Part shown: positions 9,762 to 17,597 of the stretch, in pieces | Layout: each line of letters starts with the position of its first letter | Position numbering within the stretch: position 1 is the first letter of the stretch | Made by a program: the position numbers and the translations under genes | Source: Anaerolineae bacterium | GTDB taxonomy: Bacteria > Chloroflexota > Anaerolineae > JAFGEY01 | Direction: 5' to 3' | DNA length: 28,048 nucleotides | Assembly (NCBI GenBank): GCA_016931365.1 | Contig: JAFGEY010000455.1 | Coordinates: 1-28,048, forward strand | Notes under the pieces: generated by a model | Databases searched by the model: none | What the model was told of the DNA's origin: nothing | What the model saw: only the letters and a program-made list of their open reading frames with translations

Positions 9762-10800
9762 CGCGCACCTGAAATTTGGTCGGCTTGTCCAGCGTGGGGC
9801 CGCCACGCTGCACCCAATCGGCCACCCACTCAACCGCTTGAGCCAGCGGCACACGCGGATAGCCCATCCATTTGAACGCTTGGGAAGCGTCGTTGAGCAG
9901 CGCATCGGGCTGCTCTTCTCCTTCAAAAACCGGCTCCCGGCCCAGCAGCCCACCAAAGCGCTCAGCCAGACGGCGCACCGAGATTGTCTCCGGCCCGGTG
10001 ACGTTGAGCAGGCGCGTCGTCGCCGCCGGCTGCGGTGGCGACGACGCCAGTGACAGCGCACGTAGGGCATAGGCATTGGCGTCGCCCTGCCAGATCGCGT
10101 TGACGTATCCCATCCGCAAATCAGCCGGCGCGCCGGCCCATACCTTTTGTGCCACATCGAGCAGCACGCCATAACGCAGCTCGACCGCATAGTTGAGCCG
10201 GAAAATCACGCCGGGCGTGCCAAGCTGCTCTGCCCAGTGCTGAAAAACGCGCTCGCGGCCCAGCACGCTCTGCGCGTACTCTCCGATCGGCGCGGGCGGC
10301 GTTGATTCGGCACAGCCGCCGCCGAACACAGAGGTCAATGGATAAACGTTGCCGCTGGAAAAGAGCACAAACCGCGAATGGGAAAACCGCTGCACGACCC
10401 GCCCTGGCAGGTAGGCATTGATCGCCCAGGTGCGCGCCTCTTGTCCGGTCGCGCCGAATTTCATCCCGACCATATACACGATATTTCTCGCATCGGGAAG
10501 CGCATTCAATGCCGCGTTATCCATCAGATCGCACGAAATCGTCTCGATCCCGGCCCGTCTCAGTTTGTCAGTGACAGCATCGTCTGAAAAGCGTGAGACG
10601 GCGATCACCCGCTTGTCTAGCCTGCCTGCATCAACCGCGCGCCGGGCCAGCAGGGCCAACGTCGGCCCCATTTTGCCGCCCGCGCCGAGGATCATCACGT
10701 CGCCATCCAGGCCGCCCAGCGCGTCGATCACTTCCGGCGTCGGTATAGAAAGAAACGCCTCCAGCGCCTCAACGGTTTCAAATACATTCGGAACGGACAT
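9748..10800 (-). CDS. NAD-dependent epimerase/dehydratase (extended SDR)
   Basis: 350 residues. A Rossmann nucleotide-binding motif, GAGGKMG (39-45), sits behind a roughly 35-residue N-terminal helix; strand 4 ends in YMVGMKFG, and SSGNVYP (148-154) supplies the usual Ser. In the catalytic YxxxK position the sequence is Y175-AQS-V179: the tyrosine is present but the lysine is replaced by valine. The family oxidises and reduces sugar nucleotides or sugar lactones with NAD(P). The protein is translated immediately before, and overlapping, the DapA-like enzyme, so both probably act in one pathway. AGGGGG lies 9 nt before the ATG. The missing lysine makes the exact reaction uncertain. Confidence 0.82.
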   Translation of the reverse strand: MSVPNVFETVEALEAFLSIPTPEVIDALGGLDGDVMILGAGGKMGPTLALLARRAVDAGRLDKRVIAVSRFSDDAVTDKLRRAGIETISCDLMDNAALNALPDARNIVYMVGMKFGATGQEARTWAINAYLPGRVVQRFSHSRFVLFSSGNVYPLTSVFGGGCAESTPPAPIGEYAQSVLGRERVFQHWAEQLGTPGVIFRLNYAVELRYGVLLDVAQKVWAGAPADLRMGYVNAIWQGDANAYALRALSLASSPPQPAATTRLLNVTGPETISVRRLAERFGGLLGREPVFEGEEQPDALLNDASQAFKWMGYPRVPLAQAVEWVADWVQRGGPTLDKPTKFQVRDGKF

Positions 10801-10831
10801 TGTGCGACCCCCTACCGCCAGAATGATGTGT

Positions 10832-10859
10832 ATTATACCTCATTCGAACTCGGCGGCAA
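10832..10859 (-). promoter_or_regulatory. Promoter for the epimerase/DapA-like operon
   Basis: On the minus strand TTGCCG (10854-10859), a 16-bp spacer and a perfect TATAAT (10832-10837) precede the epimerase ATG at 10800. It points away from the kinase promoter 20 bp further on, so both sets of genes share one 137-bp regulatory gap. Confidence 0.7.
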
Positions 10860-10879
10860 CTGCTCACCCAGAAATGGCT

Positions 10880-10908
10880 TTGACACCCCTCAAAAACAGG
10901 TGTATAAC
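10880..10908 (+). promoter_or_regulatory. Sigma-70 promoter for the FGGY kinase
   Basis: TTGACA (10880-10885), a 17-bp spacer and TATAAC (10903-10908). The expected start site is near 10915, giving a leader of about 23 nt that contains the AAGGAG ribosome-binding site. The inverted repeat AGGT-N8-ACCT straddles the -10 and could be an operator, though it is short. Confidence 0.8.
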
Positions 10909-10937
10909 GACCTCACATTTTGCACAAGGAGCCTGCA

Positions 10938-12467
10938 ATGAGTGTCATTTTAGCCCACGACCTCGGCACAACCGGCAATAAAGCGACTCTCTTTGATACG
11001 CAAACAAGCACAACGATCGATTCGACATTTCAGGCCTATGATACTGCCTACCCATATCCCAACTGGGCCGAGCAAGACCCTGCCGACTGGCAGCGCGCGT
11101 TGATCGGCTGCACACACCGCCTGCTGGACGAGACGAATCTCGCACCGAGCCGGATCGCCGCAGTCAGTTTCAGTGGGCATATGCAGGGCGCCCTGATCGT
11201 TGACCGCGAGGGCGCGCCCCTGCGCACGGCGATCATATGGGCCGACCAGCGCGCTACGGAACAAACAGCGCGCATCGCCCAAACCTGCGGCAAGGTCGAG
11301 GTCTACCGGCGCACCGGCTGCCAGGTCAGCCCCTCATACACCGCTGCCAAGCTGATGTGGATTCGCGACTGCCAGCCCGACCTGTACCGTCGCGCGTTTA
11401 AGGTGCTGCAGCCCAAGGACTATGCCGTGTATCTGCTCACTGGCGTCTGGGCAACCGACTATTCCGACGCCTCCGGCACGCAGTTGTTTGATCTTGCCGC
11501 ACGGCACTGGGCAACCGATCTGATCGCCGCGCTCGACCTCGATCCCGGCCTTTTTCCCGATGCCCATCCTTCCACACAGGTGATCGGCACCGTCACGCCA
11601 CAAGCTGCCGTGCAAACCGGCCTGCGGGCAGGCACGCCGGTGGTGATCGGCGGCGGCGACGGGGCTTGCGCGACCGTCGGCGCGGGTGCAGTGCAGCCGG
11701 GAGATGCTTACAATTACATCGGCTCATCGGCGTGGATCGCCGTGACGACAAAACGTCCCCTGATCGATCCGCAGCAACGGACGTTTACCTTTTGTCACCT
11801 CGACCCGGCACTCTATTTTTCCGTCGGTACCACTCAGGCCGCCGGCGGCAGTTACGGCTGGCTGGAACGGCTGTTCCATACCGGCGACAGCGAACCGGAC
11901 TATCAAGAACTGGATACATTGGCTGCACAAAATCTGCCAGGCGCAGGCGGGCTGATCTTTTTGCCCCATTTGCTCGGCGAGCGCAGCCCATACTGGAACC
12001 CGCTGGCGCGCGGCGCGTTCGTTGGCCTGACGATGCCGCACGAGCGAGGCGCTTTAGCCCGCGCTGTGCTGGAGGGCGTGGCATTTAATATGTGCCTGAC
12101 CCTCGATACGCTGCGCGAAAATGGCGTCGAGATCGCTCAGATGCGGCTGATCGGCGGCGGAGCCAGGAGCGCGCTGTGGCGGCAGATTTTGGCCGATGTG
12201 TACGGCCTGCCCATTCTGCTGCCACACCTCACCGCCGAAGCGACCGCCCTCGGCGCGGCCCTTGCTGGCGGCGTAGGGGTGGGCATTTACCCCGATTTCA
12301 GCGTTGCCAAACAGATTATCCCGGCCCGCCTGGCGGAGCAACCAATCGCTGCACACCACTCCTGCTACCAAGTGCTGTATGGTTTATACCAGGATGCCTA
12401 CCGTGCGTTGGAGCCGATCTTTGCCCGGCTATCGACGCTGGATCAAGCTCAGGTTTCAGAACAGTAA
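10938..12467 (+). CDS. FGGY-family carbohydrate kinase (xylulokinase-like)
   Basis: 509 residues, the usual length for this family. The N-terminal ATPase motif DLGTTGNK (8-15) binds phosphate; the central GGGDGACATVGAG (238-250) carries the catalytic base D241, and GHMQGALIVD (80-89) corresponds to the substrate-contact loop of xylulokinases. The C-terminal ATP-binding half has RLIGGGARSALWRQILADV. The reaction is ATP-dependent phosphorylation of a sugar such as D-xylulose; sequence alone does not fix the sugar. I place the start at the ATG at 10938 because AAGGAG lies 6 nt before it; the upstream in-frame TTG has no such signal. It is divergent from the epimerase and DapA-like genes, and no transporter or regulator gene is nearby. 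Confidence 0.9.
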   Translation: MSVILAHDLGTTGNKATLFDTQTSTTIDSTFQAYDTAYPYPNWAEQDPADWQRALIGCTHRLLDETNLAPSRIAAVSFSGHMQGALIVDREGAPLRTAIIWADQRATEQTARIAQTCGKVEVYRRTGCQVSPSYTAAKLMWIRDCQPDLYRRAFKVLQPKDYAVYLLTGVWATDYSDASGTQLFDLAARHWATDLIAALDLDPGLFPDAHPSTQVIGTVTPQAAVQTGLRAGTPVVIGGGDGACATVGAGAVQPGDAYNYIGSSAWIAVTTKRPLIDPQQRTFTFCHLDPALYFSVGTTQAAGGSYGWLERLFHTGDSEPDYQELDTLAAQNLPGAGGLIFLPHLLGERSPYWNPLARGAFVGLTMPHERGALARAVLEGVAFNMCLTLDTLRENGVEIAQMRLIGGGARSALWRQILADVYGLPILLPHLTAEATALGAALAGGVGVGIYPDFSVAKQIIPARLAEQPIAAHHSCYQVLYGLYQDAYRALEPIFARLSTLDQAQVSEQ

Positions 12468-12488
12468 CACTATGAACAAGCACTGCAA

Positions 12489-12518
12489 TAGACGAACTCG
12501 GACAATTTATGATATAAT
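12489..12518 (+). promoter_or_regulatory. Promoter of the cyclase/histidine-kinase operon (extended -10)
   Basis: A perfect TATAAT (12513-12518) is preceded by TGA, forming an extended -10. The -35 is poor (TAGACG at 12489-12494 with an 18-bp spacer), which is normal for extended -10 promoters. Transcription would start near 12525, giving a leader of about 183 nt. Confidence 0.65.
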
Positions 12519-12529
12519 ATCCATGGGGG

Positions 12530-12707
12530 TGACGGAATCTGATCCGTCAGAAAGCAGCAACATGTCTGTTTGCGATGTTTGAACGGTTTGTTCCGGCACA
12601 CCCGGGTTAGGGCCTATCCTGCAAACCTCGGGCTGTTTGTGCCAAGATATTCCGGGCAGCGAAACCCTGTTCAGTTACGATCTATCCAGGATAGGAAGGA
12701 CGGACCG
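12530..12707 (+). promoter_or_regulatory. Structured 5' leader RNA with loop-RBS complementarity
   Basis: Hairpin 1 is TGACGGA/TCCGTCA with a 6-nt loop (12530-12549). Two weaker hairpins follow (12559-12579 and 12581-12593). The main stem-loop spans 12595-12643: GGCACA pairs with TGTGCC, and inside it CCCGGGTT pairs with AACC-T-CGGG. Its apical loop contains CCTATCCTG (12613-12621), an exact complement of CAGGATAGG (12687-12695), which runs into the AGGAAGGA Shine-Dalgarno (12693-12700) of the cyclase gene. The pairings are seen directly; that they form in the cell and control translation is inference. I do not recognise a known riboswitch class. Confidence 0.55.
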
Positions 12708-15257
12708 ATGACAGAAATTCAAGAACGACTTGCGCACACTGACGACCTCGCCCAATGCCAACGCCAACTGGCGATGCTTATCAACCTTGACCGTATCCGC
12801 GACAAAACGACCGATGCACCACACAAGATGCTTGATGCGATCACACACGTCATTACCACCGCTCTGACCGCCGATGTCGGACTGCTGTTTCTCGATGGCG
12901 ATCCGCACCCCAAGAGCGTCGCAAACCCCGGAAACATCACTTCAGCGCTCGATGCCCAAGCATTAGCCCAGATTGCCCAGACGGCGGCCGCGTTGAACAC
13001 CACCTCGCGCCTCGATCCCGATCGCGCTTTGCAGGCGGCTGGCATCCGCCACATTCTAGTCAGCCCGCTGATCGTTGGAGAACAACGGCTGGGGGCAATG
13101 CTATACCTGTCAAAGCAGCGGTGTTTTGACGATCACGACCTGACATTGCTCAATGTGGCGATCAGCCAGGCCGATTCTGCCGTCGTCCAGGCCCGCGAGC
13201 GGCAAGAATTGGAGAGCCGCAACCGGCAGCTCAATGCCATCCATCGCGTCGATCGCATCCGCGACGAAACGACCGACACCAAACTACTGCTGATCCAGGT
13301 CGCCGAAATCCTGGCCGACACACTAGAGATTGACCTGTGCATGATCGGTCTCAAAGAAGAAGGTGCGCGGGTTACGGTCAAGGCAGTTAAGGATCGCGTC
13401 AACGTGCTCGCCAAACTGGTACAAGAAGAGGTACAAACCCTGTTCGATCAGGCACTGAACCTGTCCGGGCTTACCCCGATCGATGCACCGCCCTCATTCC
13501 ACGCAAACGACCTGGATCATATCTCCGTCCTGCCCCTTATCATCGACGGCGACTGCCTGGGCGTGTTTGTACTGATCAACAAGACGCAGCCGCTCTCGGC
13601 AGATCAGGTCGATCTGGTGCAGGCCATTGCCGGGCAGACCGATTCGGCCATCGTCCACCTGCGCACCTTTGAGACCATGCAGGAGCGTGCCAAGCAGCTT
13701 GAGGCTATTTATCGCATCGACCGTCTGCGCGACCAGACCAACGATGTGCAAGAGATTTTATCTGGCATTTCCAGCACGATCACCACCTCGCTAGGCGTCG
13801 ACTTGTGTCTGGTGAGCTTGATCAGCGACGAGACGAGCCGCAGCGAACTGAAAACTGTGCAGGATCGCTTTCATGTGTTCGGCGACCTCGACCGCAATGC
13901 GCTCGAACGGGCCATCGCCTGGGCCTCAACGCGCAAAGGAGTTGAGCGGCTGGCACAAAATTCGCCCTTTGCACGTTGGAACCTCAACTATGCGATGGGC
14001 GCGCCGCTGATCGTCGGCCGGGCACTCTTGGGATCGTTGGTCCTGGCCCGCGCGCGACAGCCATTTTGTATACAGGAACAAGAGTTGTTGCAGGCGATCA
14101 TCAGCCAGTCCGATTCGGCGATCATCCAGGCCCGGATGGCCCGCCAGTTGGAGCAGCGCAACAAAGAACTGGAAACGCTGTACCGGGTCGACAAAATCCG
14201 CGATCAGGGCAGCGATTTTGGCGAGATGCTCAATTCAGTGCTCGGCGAACTCTGCTCGGCAATCGAGGCCGAGATGGGCTTTATTATGCTTTTTGACCAG
14301 GAAGGCCACCAGCTTGAGCTCAAGGCCTCTACCTCTGACGACATTTTGGCCACTTCAGGGCACTATCGGCTGATCGAGCAAGCGGCCAACCACGCGCTGC
14401 ACAACGGCCAGCTCTACGCTGCCGACCACCTCGACGATTGGCTGGAGTCGCTGATGTGCGTGCCGTTGATTTTGCGCGATCGGGTCATCGGCGTCTTTGG
14501 CGCGATCAACCGCCTGGGGCCTAGCCCGTTCACCGCTGAAGACAAGCGCCTCTTGCTGGCGATCACCAGCCAGGTGGACACGGCGATCTTTGAGAGCCTG
14601 GAGCGCCGCCACCTGCGCGAAACGTTCCAGCGCTACGTCGGCCCTAACATAGTCGAACAGATGCTGGCAATGCCCGAAAAAGACTTTTTGAAGGGCGACC
14701 GCGCCAAGTTGAGCATGCTCTTTTCGGATATGCGCGGCTTTACGAGCTGGAGCGAGCACCTCGATCCGGGCGTCCTGGTCAGCATCCTGAATGAACATCT
14801 CGGTGAAATGACCGAAATCGTCATCGCCAACGATGGCACGCTCGACAAGTACGTCGGCGACGAAGTGGTCGCCATCTTTGGCGCCCCGCTGCCGATGCAA
14901 GAGCATGCTTTCCAGGCGATCAAGACGGCGCTCGAAATGCAGGCCGCGCAACACAGGCTGATCGCCAAATGGGAAAAACAAGGCTACCACCTGCCATCCA
15001 TCGGCATCGGCATCAACACCGGCGAAGTGATCGTCGGCAACATTGGCTGCGAAAAGCAGATGTCCTATACGGCCATCGGCGATACGGTTAACCTGGCGTC
15101 TCGGTTGTGCGGTGCTGCCGTCGGCGGGCAGACCCTGATCAGCGAAAACACTTACAAAATCGCCGCCGACCGCATCCAGGCCGACAGGCTGCCGGAAATT
15201 CGCGTCAAGGGCAAGGAACAGCCCATACAAATCTACCAGGTAACAGGTACAAGATGA
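12708..15257 (+). CDS. Adenylate cyclase (class III) with four tandem GAF domains
   Basis: 849 residues. Four GAF-type sensor modules repeat with a spacing of about 153-157 residues. Each is introduced by the same helical signature: NLDRIRDKTTD (27-37), RVDRIRDETTD (180-190), RIDRLRDQTND (336-346), RVDKIRDQGSD (493-503). The catalytic domain occupies about 660-849. Metal ligands are D674 (FSDMRGFTSW) and D718 (YVGDEVVAIFG); K714 and D792 (AIGDTVNLASRL) are the purine-selecting pair expected for ATP, and N795 and R799 are transition-state residues. So it should make cAMP in the cytoplasm in response to ligands of the GAF domains. I chose the ATG at 12708 because AGGAAGGA precedes it by 7 nt; the longer open frame upstream runs through the leader hairpins. 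It overlaps the histidine kinase gene by 4 bp. Confidence 0.92.
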   Translation: MTEIQERLAHTDDLAQCQRQLAMLINLDRIRDKTTDAPHKMLDAITHVITTALTADVGLLFLDGDPHPKSVANPGNITSALDAQALAQIAQTAAALNTTSRLDPDRALQAAGIRHILVSPLIVGEQRLGAMLYLSKQRCFDDHDLTLLNVAISQADSAVVQARERQELESRNRQLNAIHRVDRIRDETTDTKLLLIQVAEILADTLEIDLCMIGLKEEGARVTVKAVKDRVNVLAKLVQEEVQTLFDQALNLSGLTPIDAPPSFHANDLDHISVLPLIIDGDCLGVFVLINKTQPLSADQVDLVQAIAGQTDSAIVHLRTFETMQERAKQLEAIYRIDRLRDQTNDVQEILSGISSTITTSLGVDLCLVSLISDETSRSELKTVQDRFHVFGDLDRNALERAIAWASTRKGVERLAQNSPFARWNLNYAMGAPLIVGRALLGSLVLARARQPFCIQEQELLQAIISQSDSAIIQARMARQLEQRNKELETLYRVDKIRDQGSDFGEMLNSVLGELCSAIEAEMGFIMLFDQEGHQLELKASTSDDILATSGHYRLIEQAANHALHNGQLYAADHLDDWLESLMCVPLILRDRVIGVFGAINRLGPSPFTAEDKRLLLAITSQVDTAIFESLERRHLRETFQRYVGPNIVEQMLAMPEKDFLKGDRAKLSMLFSDMRGFTSWSEHLDPGVLVSILNEHLGEMTEIVIANDGTLDKYVGDEVVAIFGAPLPMQEHAFQAIKTALEMQAAQHRLIAKWEKQGYHLPSIGIGINTGEVIVGNIGCEKQMSYTAIGDTVNLASRLCGAAVGGQTLISENTYKIAADRIQADRLPEIRVKGKEQPIQIYQVTGTR

Positions 15258-16564
15258 CTCAGCCGATAGCTCCTTCTCCTACAAATAAACCGACCGAGGT
15301 GCGCGAACGAATGTATCGGGAACGTGTCCACGAGATGGAGACGCGCATCTCGCACCTGGAACGAATGCTCAAAATTTCGCAAATGATCAACTCGACGCTG
15401 GATCAGTGGGCATTGCTGGATATCATTGTGCAACTGGCGACCGAACTGACCAACACCGAAAATGCGTCAATTATGCTGATCGACGAGACGACAGGCGAAA
15501 TGAATTTTGCTGCCGCCGCCGGACAAAAAAGCGCTAACATCAAGCCGGTAATCGTCCCAATGGAAGGCAGCATCGCCGGGACGATTGCCAGAGAAAATAA
15601 GCCGCTGCTCATCCGCGACGCGCCAAGCGATCCCCGCTGGTTTCACGACGCAGACAAACAAAGTGGCTTTGTCACCCGTTCGATCATGGGCGTGCCGATG
15701 GAGGTGCGCGGCAAAGTGATCGGTGTAGTAGAAGCGTTGAACAAACGCGACGACAGCGAGATGAACTGGGAAGACGTGCAGGTGCTGACCGCACTGGCCA
15801 ACCAGGCCGCCATCGCCATCGAAAATGCGCGCATGCTCGATCAATTGAAAACCGCCTACGACGATCTGAGCAAGCTCGACCAGATGAAAACCGACTTTAT
15901 CTCCATCGCTGCGCACGAACTGCGCACCCCACTCTCGTTGATTTTAGGCTACGCGATGTTCCTCAAGTCGGAGGTATCGGGCGAATCACAGGAGCAACTC
16001 GACCTGGTGCTGCAAGGGGCCATGCGCCTGCGCTCACTGATCGACGATATGATCAACCTGCGCCAGGTCGATACCGGCGAGTCGGTACTCGAACTGGAAA
16101 GCTTTAGCCTGCAATCAATGGTCCGCGAAACGGTCGAAGACATGCGCCCGCTGGCCGAAGCGAAAGGACAAAAAATTATTCTCTCTTTGCCACAGGATGC
16201 AATTGTCATTGAGGCCGATCGCAACAAAATAGCGTTGGTCGTGAACAACCTGCTCTCCAACGCGATCAAGTTCACCGATCGCCAAAACCGGATCGGTGTC
16301 CAGGCCGGGCAAAACGACGATCGTGCCTGGTTCACTATATGGGATACCGGCATTGGCATTCCGCGCTCGGAAATGAATCACATTTTTGATCGCTTTTACC
16401 AGATCGAACCGAGCATCGCCCGGCACTACGAAGGGATGGGTTTGGGCCTGTCCATTGCTCAAGCAATGGTCGAACTCCACCACGGTCGCATCCAGGTGAA
16501 AAGCCAGCAGGGCAAGGGTAGTGCGTTCACCGTGTACATTCCCCTCAAACAGAATACTGTTTGA
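15254..16564 (+). CDS. GAF-domain sensor histidine kinase
   Basis: 436 residues, no membrane segment. A coiled N-terminus (20-45) leads to a GAF domain (about 48-195), then a HisKA dimerisation domain with phospho-accepting H221 in the H box AAHELRTPLS, and a HATPase domain with the N box NNLLSNAIKF (N336), G1 DTGIGIP (364-370) and G2 GMGLGLS (394-400). It should autophosphorylate in the cytoplasm; no response regulator gene is in the window, so the partner is elsewhere. The ATG overlaps the cyclase stop (ATGA), so translation is probably coupled. The last codons lie inside the first of three 17-bp palindromic repeats. Confidence 0.93.
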   Translation: MTQPIAPSPTNKPTEVRERMYRERVHEMETRISHLERMLKISQMINSTLDQWALLDIIVQLATELTNTENASIMLIDETTGEMNFAAAAGQKSANIKPVIVPMEGSIAGTIARENKPLLIRDAPSDPRWFHDADKQSGFVTRSIMGVPMEVRGKVIGVVEALNKRDDSEMNWEDVQVLTALANQAAIAIENARMLDQLKTAYDDLSKLDQMKTDFISIAAHELRTPLSLILGYAMFLKSEVSGESQEQLDLVLQGAMRLRSLIDDMINLRQVDTGESVLELESFSLQSMVRETVEDMRPLAEAKGQKIILSLPQDAIVIEADRNKIALVVNNLLSNAIKFTDRQNRIGVQAGQNDDRAWFTIWDTGIGIPRSEMNHIFDRFYQIEPSIARHYEGMGLGLSIAQAMVELHHGRIQVKSQQGKGSAFTVYIPLKQNTV

Positions 16565-16601
16565 AACAGAATACTGTTTGAAACAGAATGCTGTTTGAAA
16601 C
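16547..16601 (+). repeat. Three tandem 17-bp palindromic repeats at the kinase 3' end
   Basis: AAACAGAATACTGTTTG occurs at 16547-16563 and 16564-16580 exactly, and with one A-to-G change at 16581-16597, followed by a partial AAAC. Each unit is an inverted repeat (AAACAG-AATA-CTGTTT). The first copy encodes the last residues of the kinase, and its stop codon is completed by the first base of the second copy. Confidence 0.95.
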
Positions 16602-16645
16602 AAAAAGGCGTCGGGCTGAACTCAAGTTCAGCCCGACGCCTTTTT
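16602..16645. terminator. Strong bidirectional intrinsic terminator
   Basis: A perfect 21-bp inverted repeat (arms 16602-16622 and 16625-16645, 2-nt centre). The GC-rich core GGCGTCGGGCTGAA is flanked by A5 on the left and T5 on the right, so it works for both converging genes: the histidine kinase (plus) and the 254-aa protein (minus). Confidence 0.95.
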
Positions 16646-16666
16646 GACGGCCCATCCAGGGCCAGA

Positions 16667-17431
16667 TCACATCTGTGCGGAACGCCACCAGTGATAATAC
16701 TTGGCGCGCAGCACATCCTCAGTCGGCATCGGGAAAAAGAGCAGATCGCCGACATTCCCCAGATAAAAGCCGCTCTTGATCGTCCGGAAGGCAAACATCG
16801 CCGGCCCAAGCCGGTTGACCATCTTGATCTGGACCGACTTGCCATTTAGCTCACTCAAACACTGCCGATAGTGATCGATGTTTGGATAAGGCAGTCCTTG
16901 AGATGAGCCGAATTCTGGGTCTTGCGCCAGCCCGCCCAACTCCAACTCGACGAAAAAGAGCACAGGCACGTTTACCATCGAAGCCTGCGGGTCGCACAAG
17001 AATCGGAAAAAGGATGCCGGGTCAAGTGTGCTGACCGCACGGGGGTATACCGGTGCGATCTCTTGGTACAGATGCAGCGATTCTACCGATGTGGGCATAG
17101 CCTGTACAGGATCAAGACTCAACGTTCGGCCATCTTGCGTGGTCACATACAATCGACGTACTGCCGCAAGCGGCACGTGTTCGAGCACACGATAGATTGA
17201 AATGTACACGGAATGCTTTGGGCTGCCATCCTCGTGAGGTACCAGCCGCCGGTATCCGGCCTCGATATTAAAGTAGGGATGACGAAAAGCGGGATCGAGC
17301 TCGAGAAATATCGCCTCGCTGCGCGATTTTTTCTGATCGCCACACGCATAATACACACCAAACGCTTCGGGATCCAACTGTGATGCAATCAACGCCTCAG
17401 GCAACACTGATAGATAAAGAAAAGTCTCCAT
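16667..17431 (-). CDS. Hypothetical protein, 254 aa
   Basis: I do not recognise this family. The protein starts METFLYLSVLPEALIASQLD and has no signal peptide, membrane segment or catalytic motif that I can name. The composition is that of a soluble globular protein, with a stretch of alternating hydrophobic strands (SVYISIYRVLEHVPLAAVRR) and an aromatic C-terminus (KYYHWWRSAQM). AGGAG lies 7 nt before the chosen ATG, and the predicted transcription start near 17500 rules out the much longer upstream frame. It is transcribed divergently from the ABC-F operon with the two promoters back to back, and converges on the cyclase/kinase unit. The gene is therefore likely real and expressed on its own. 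Confidence 0.75.
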   Translation of the reverse strand: METFLYLSVLPEALIASQLDPEAFGVYYACGDQKKSRSEAIFLELDPAFRHPYFNIEAGYRRLVPHEDGSPKHSVYISIYRVLEHVPLAAVRRLYVTTQDGRTLSLDPVQAMPTSVESLHLYQEIAPVYPRAVSTLDPASFFRFLCDPQASMVNVPVLFFVELELGGLAQDPEFGSSQGLPYPNIDHYRQCLSELNGKSVQIKMVNRLGPAMFAFRTIKSGFYLGNVGDLLFFPMPTEDVLRAKYYHWWRSAQM

Positions 17432-17506
17432 TAACCAGCTCCTCTCTGCCTCTCCCGGACAAGCCGGAATGAATAAACAATGCCCCCTCTTTGCCAGGGT
17501 AGCTTT

Positions 17507-17535
17507 ATTGTAACATGGGTATAGCGTATCGTCAA
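17507..17535 (-). promoter_or_regulatory. Promoter of the 254-aa hypothetical gene
   Basis: On the minus strand TTGACG (17530-17535), a 17-bp spacer and TACAAT (17507-17512) with a TGT just before it, an extended -10. Only 8 bp separate this -35 from that of the opposite promoter, so the two may compete or share regulators. Confidence 0.75.
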
Positions 17536-17543
17536 GAGCCGAT

Positions 17544-17572
17544 TTGACACCAGACCGAGGGTCGAATATAAT
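17544..17572 (+). promoter_or_regulatory. Fully consensus promoter of the small-ORF/ABC-F transcript
   Basis: TTGACA (17544-17549), exactly 17 bp, TATAAT (17567-17572): a perfect match to the sigma-70 consensus. The start site should be near 17579, only a few nt before the GGAGG of the small ORF. I find no other convincing promoter before the ABC-F gene. Confidence 0.9.
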
Positions 17573-17597
17573 CAAACTATCTGGAGGAATTGCAGGC

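Noticed and set aside
9762..10190. N-terminal extension of the DapA-like frame to 10190
   Set aside because: The extra 143 residues are an Arg/Cys/Ser-rich out-of-frame reading of the epimerase gene; the family homology begins just after the ATG at 9761.
10890..10915. Inverted repeat AGGT-N8-ACCT at the kinase -10 as an operator
   Set aside because: Only 4-bp arms and no matching copy at the divergent promoter; too weak to list as a site of its own.
12523..12582. A 19-codon ORF (MGVTESDPSESSNMSVCDV) at the start of the cyclase leader
   Set aside because: Its ATG lies 5 nt after the -10, probably just before the transcription start, and there is no ribosome-binding site. The same bases form hairpin 1.
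14355..15230. A 291-codon antisense frame across the cyclase domain
   Set aside because: It is antisense to the catalytic motifs of the cyclase and has no start signal or recognisable domain.
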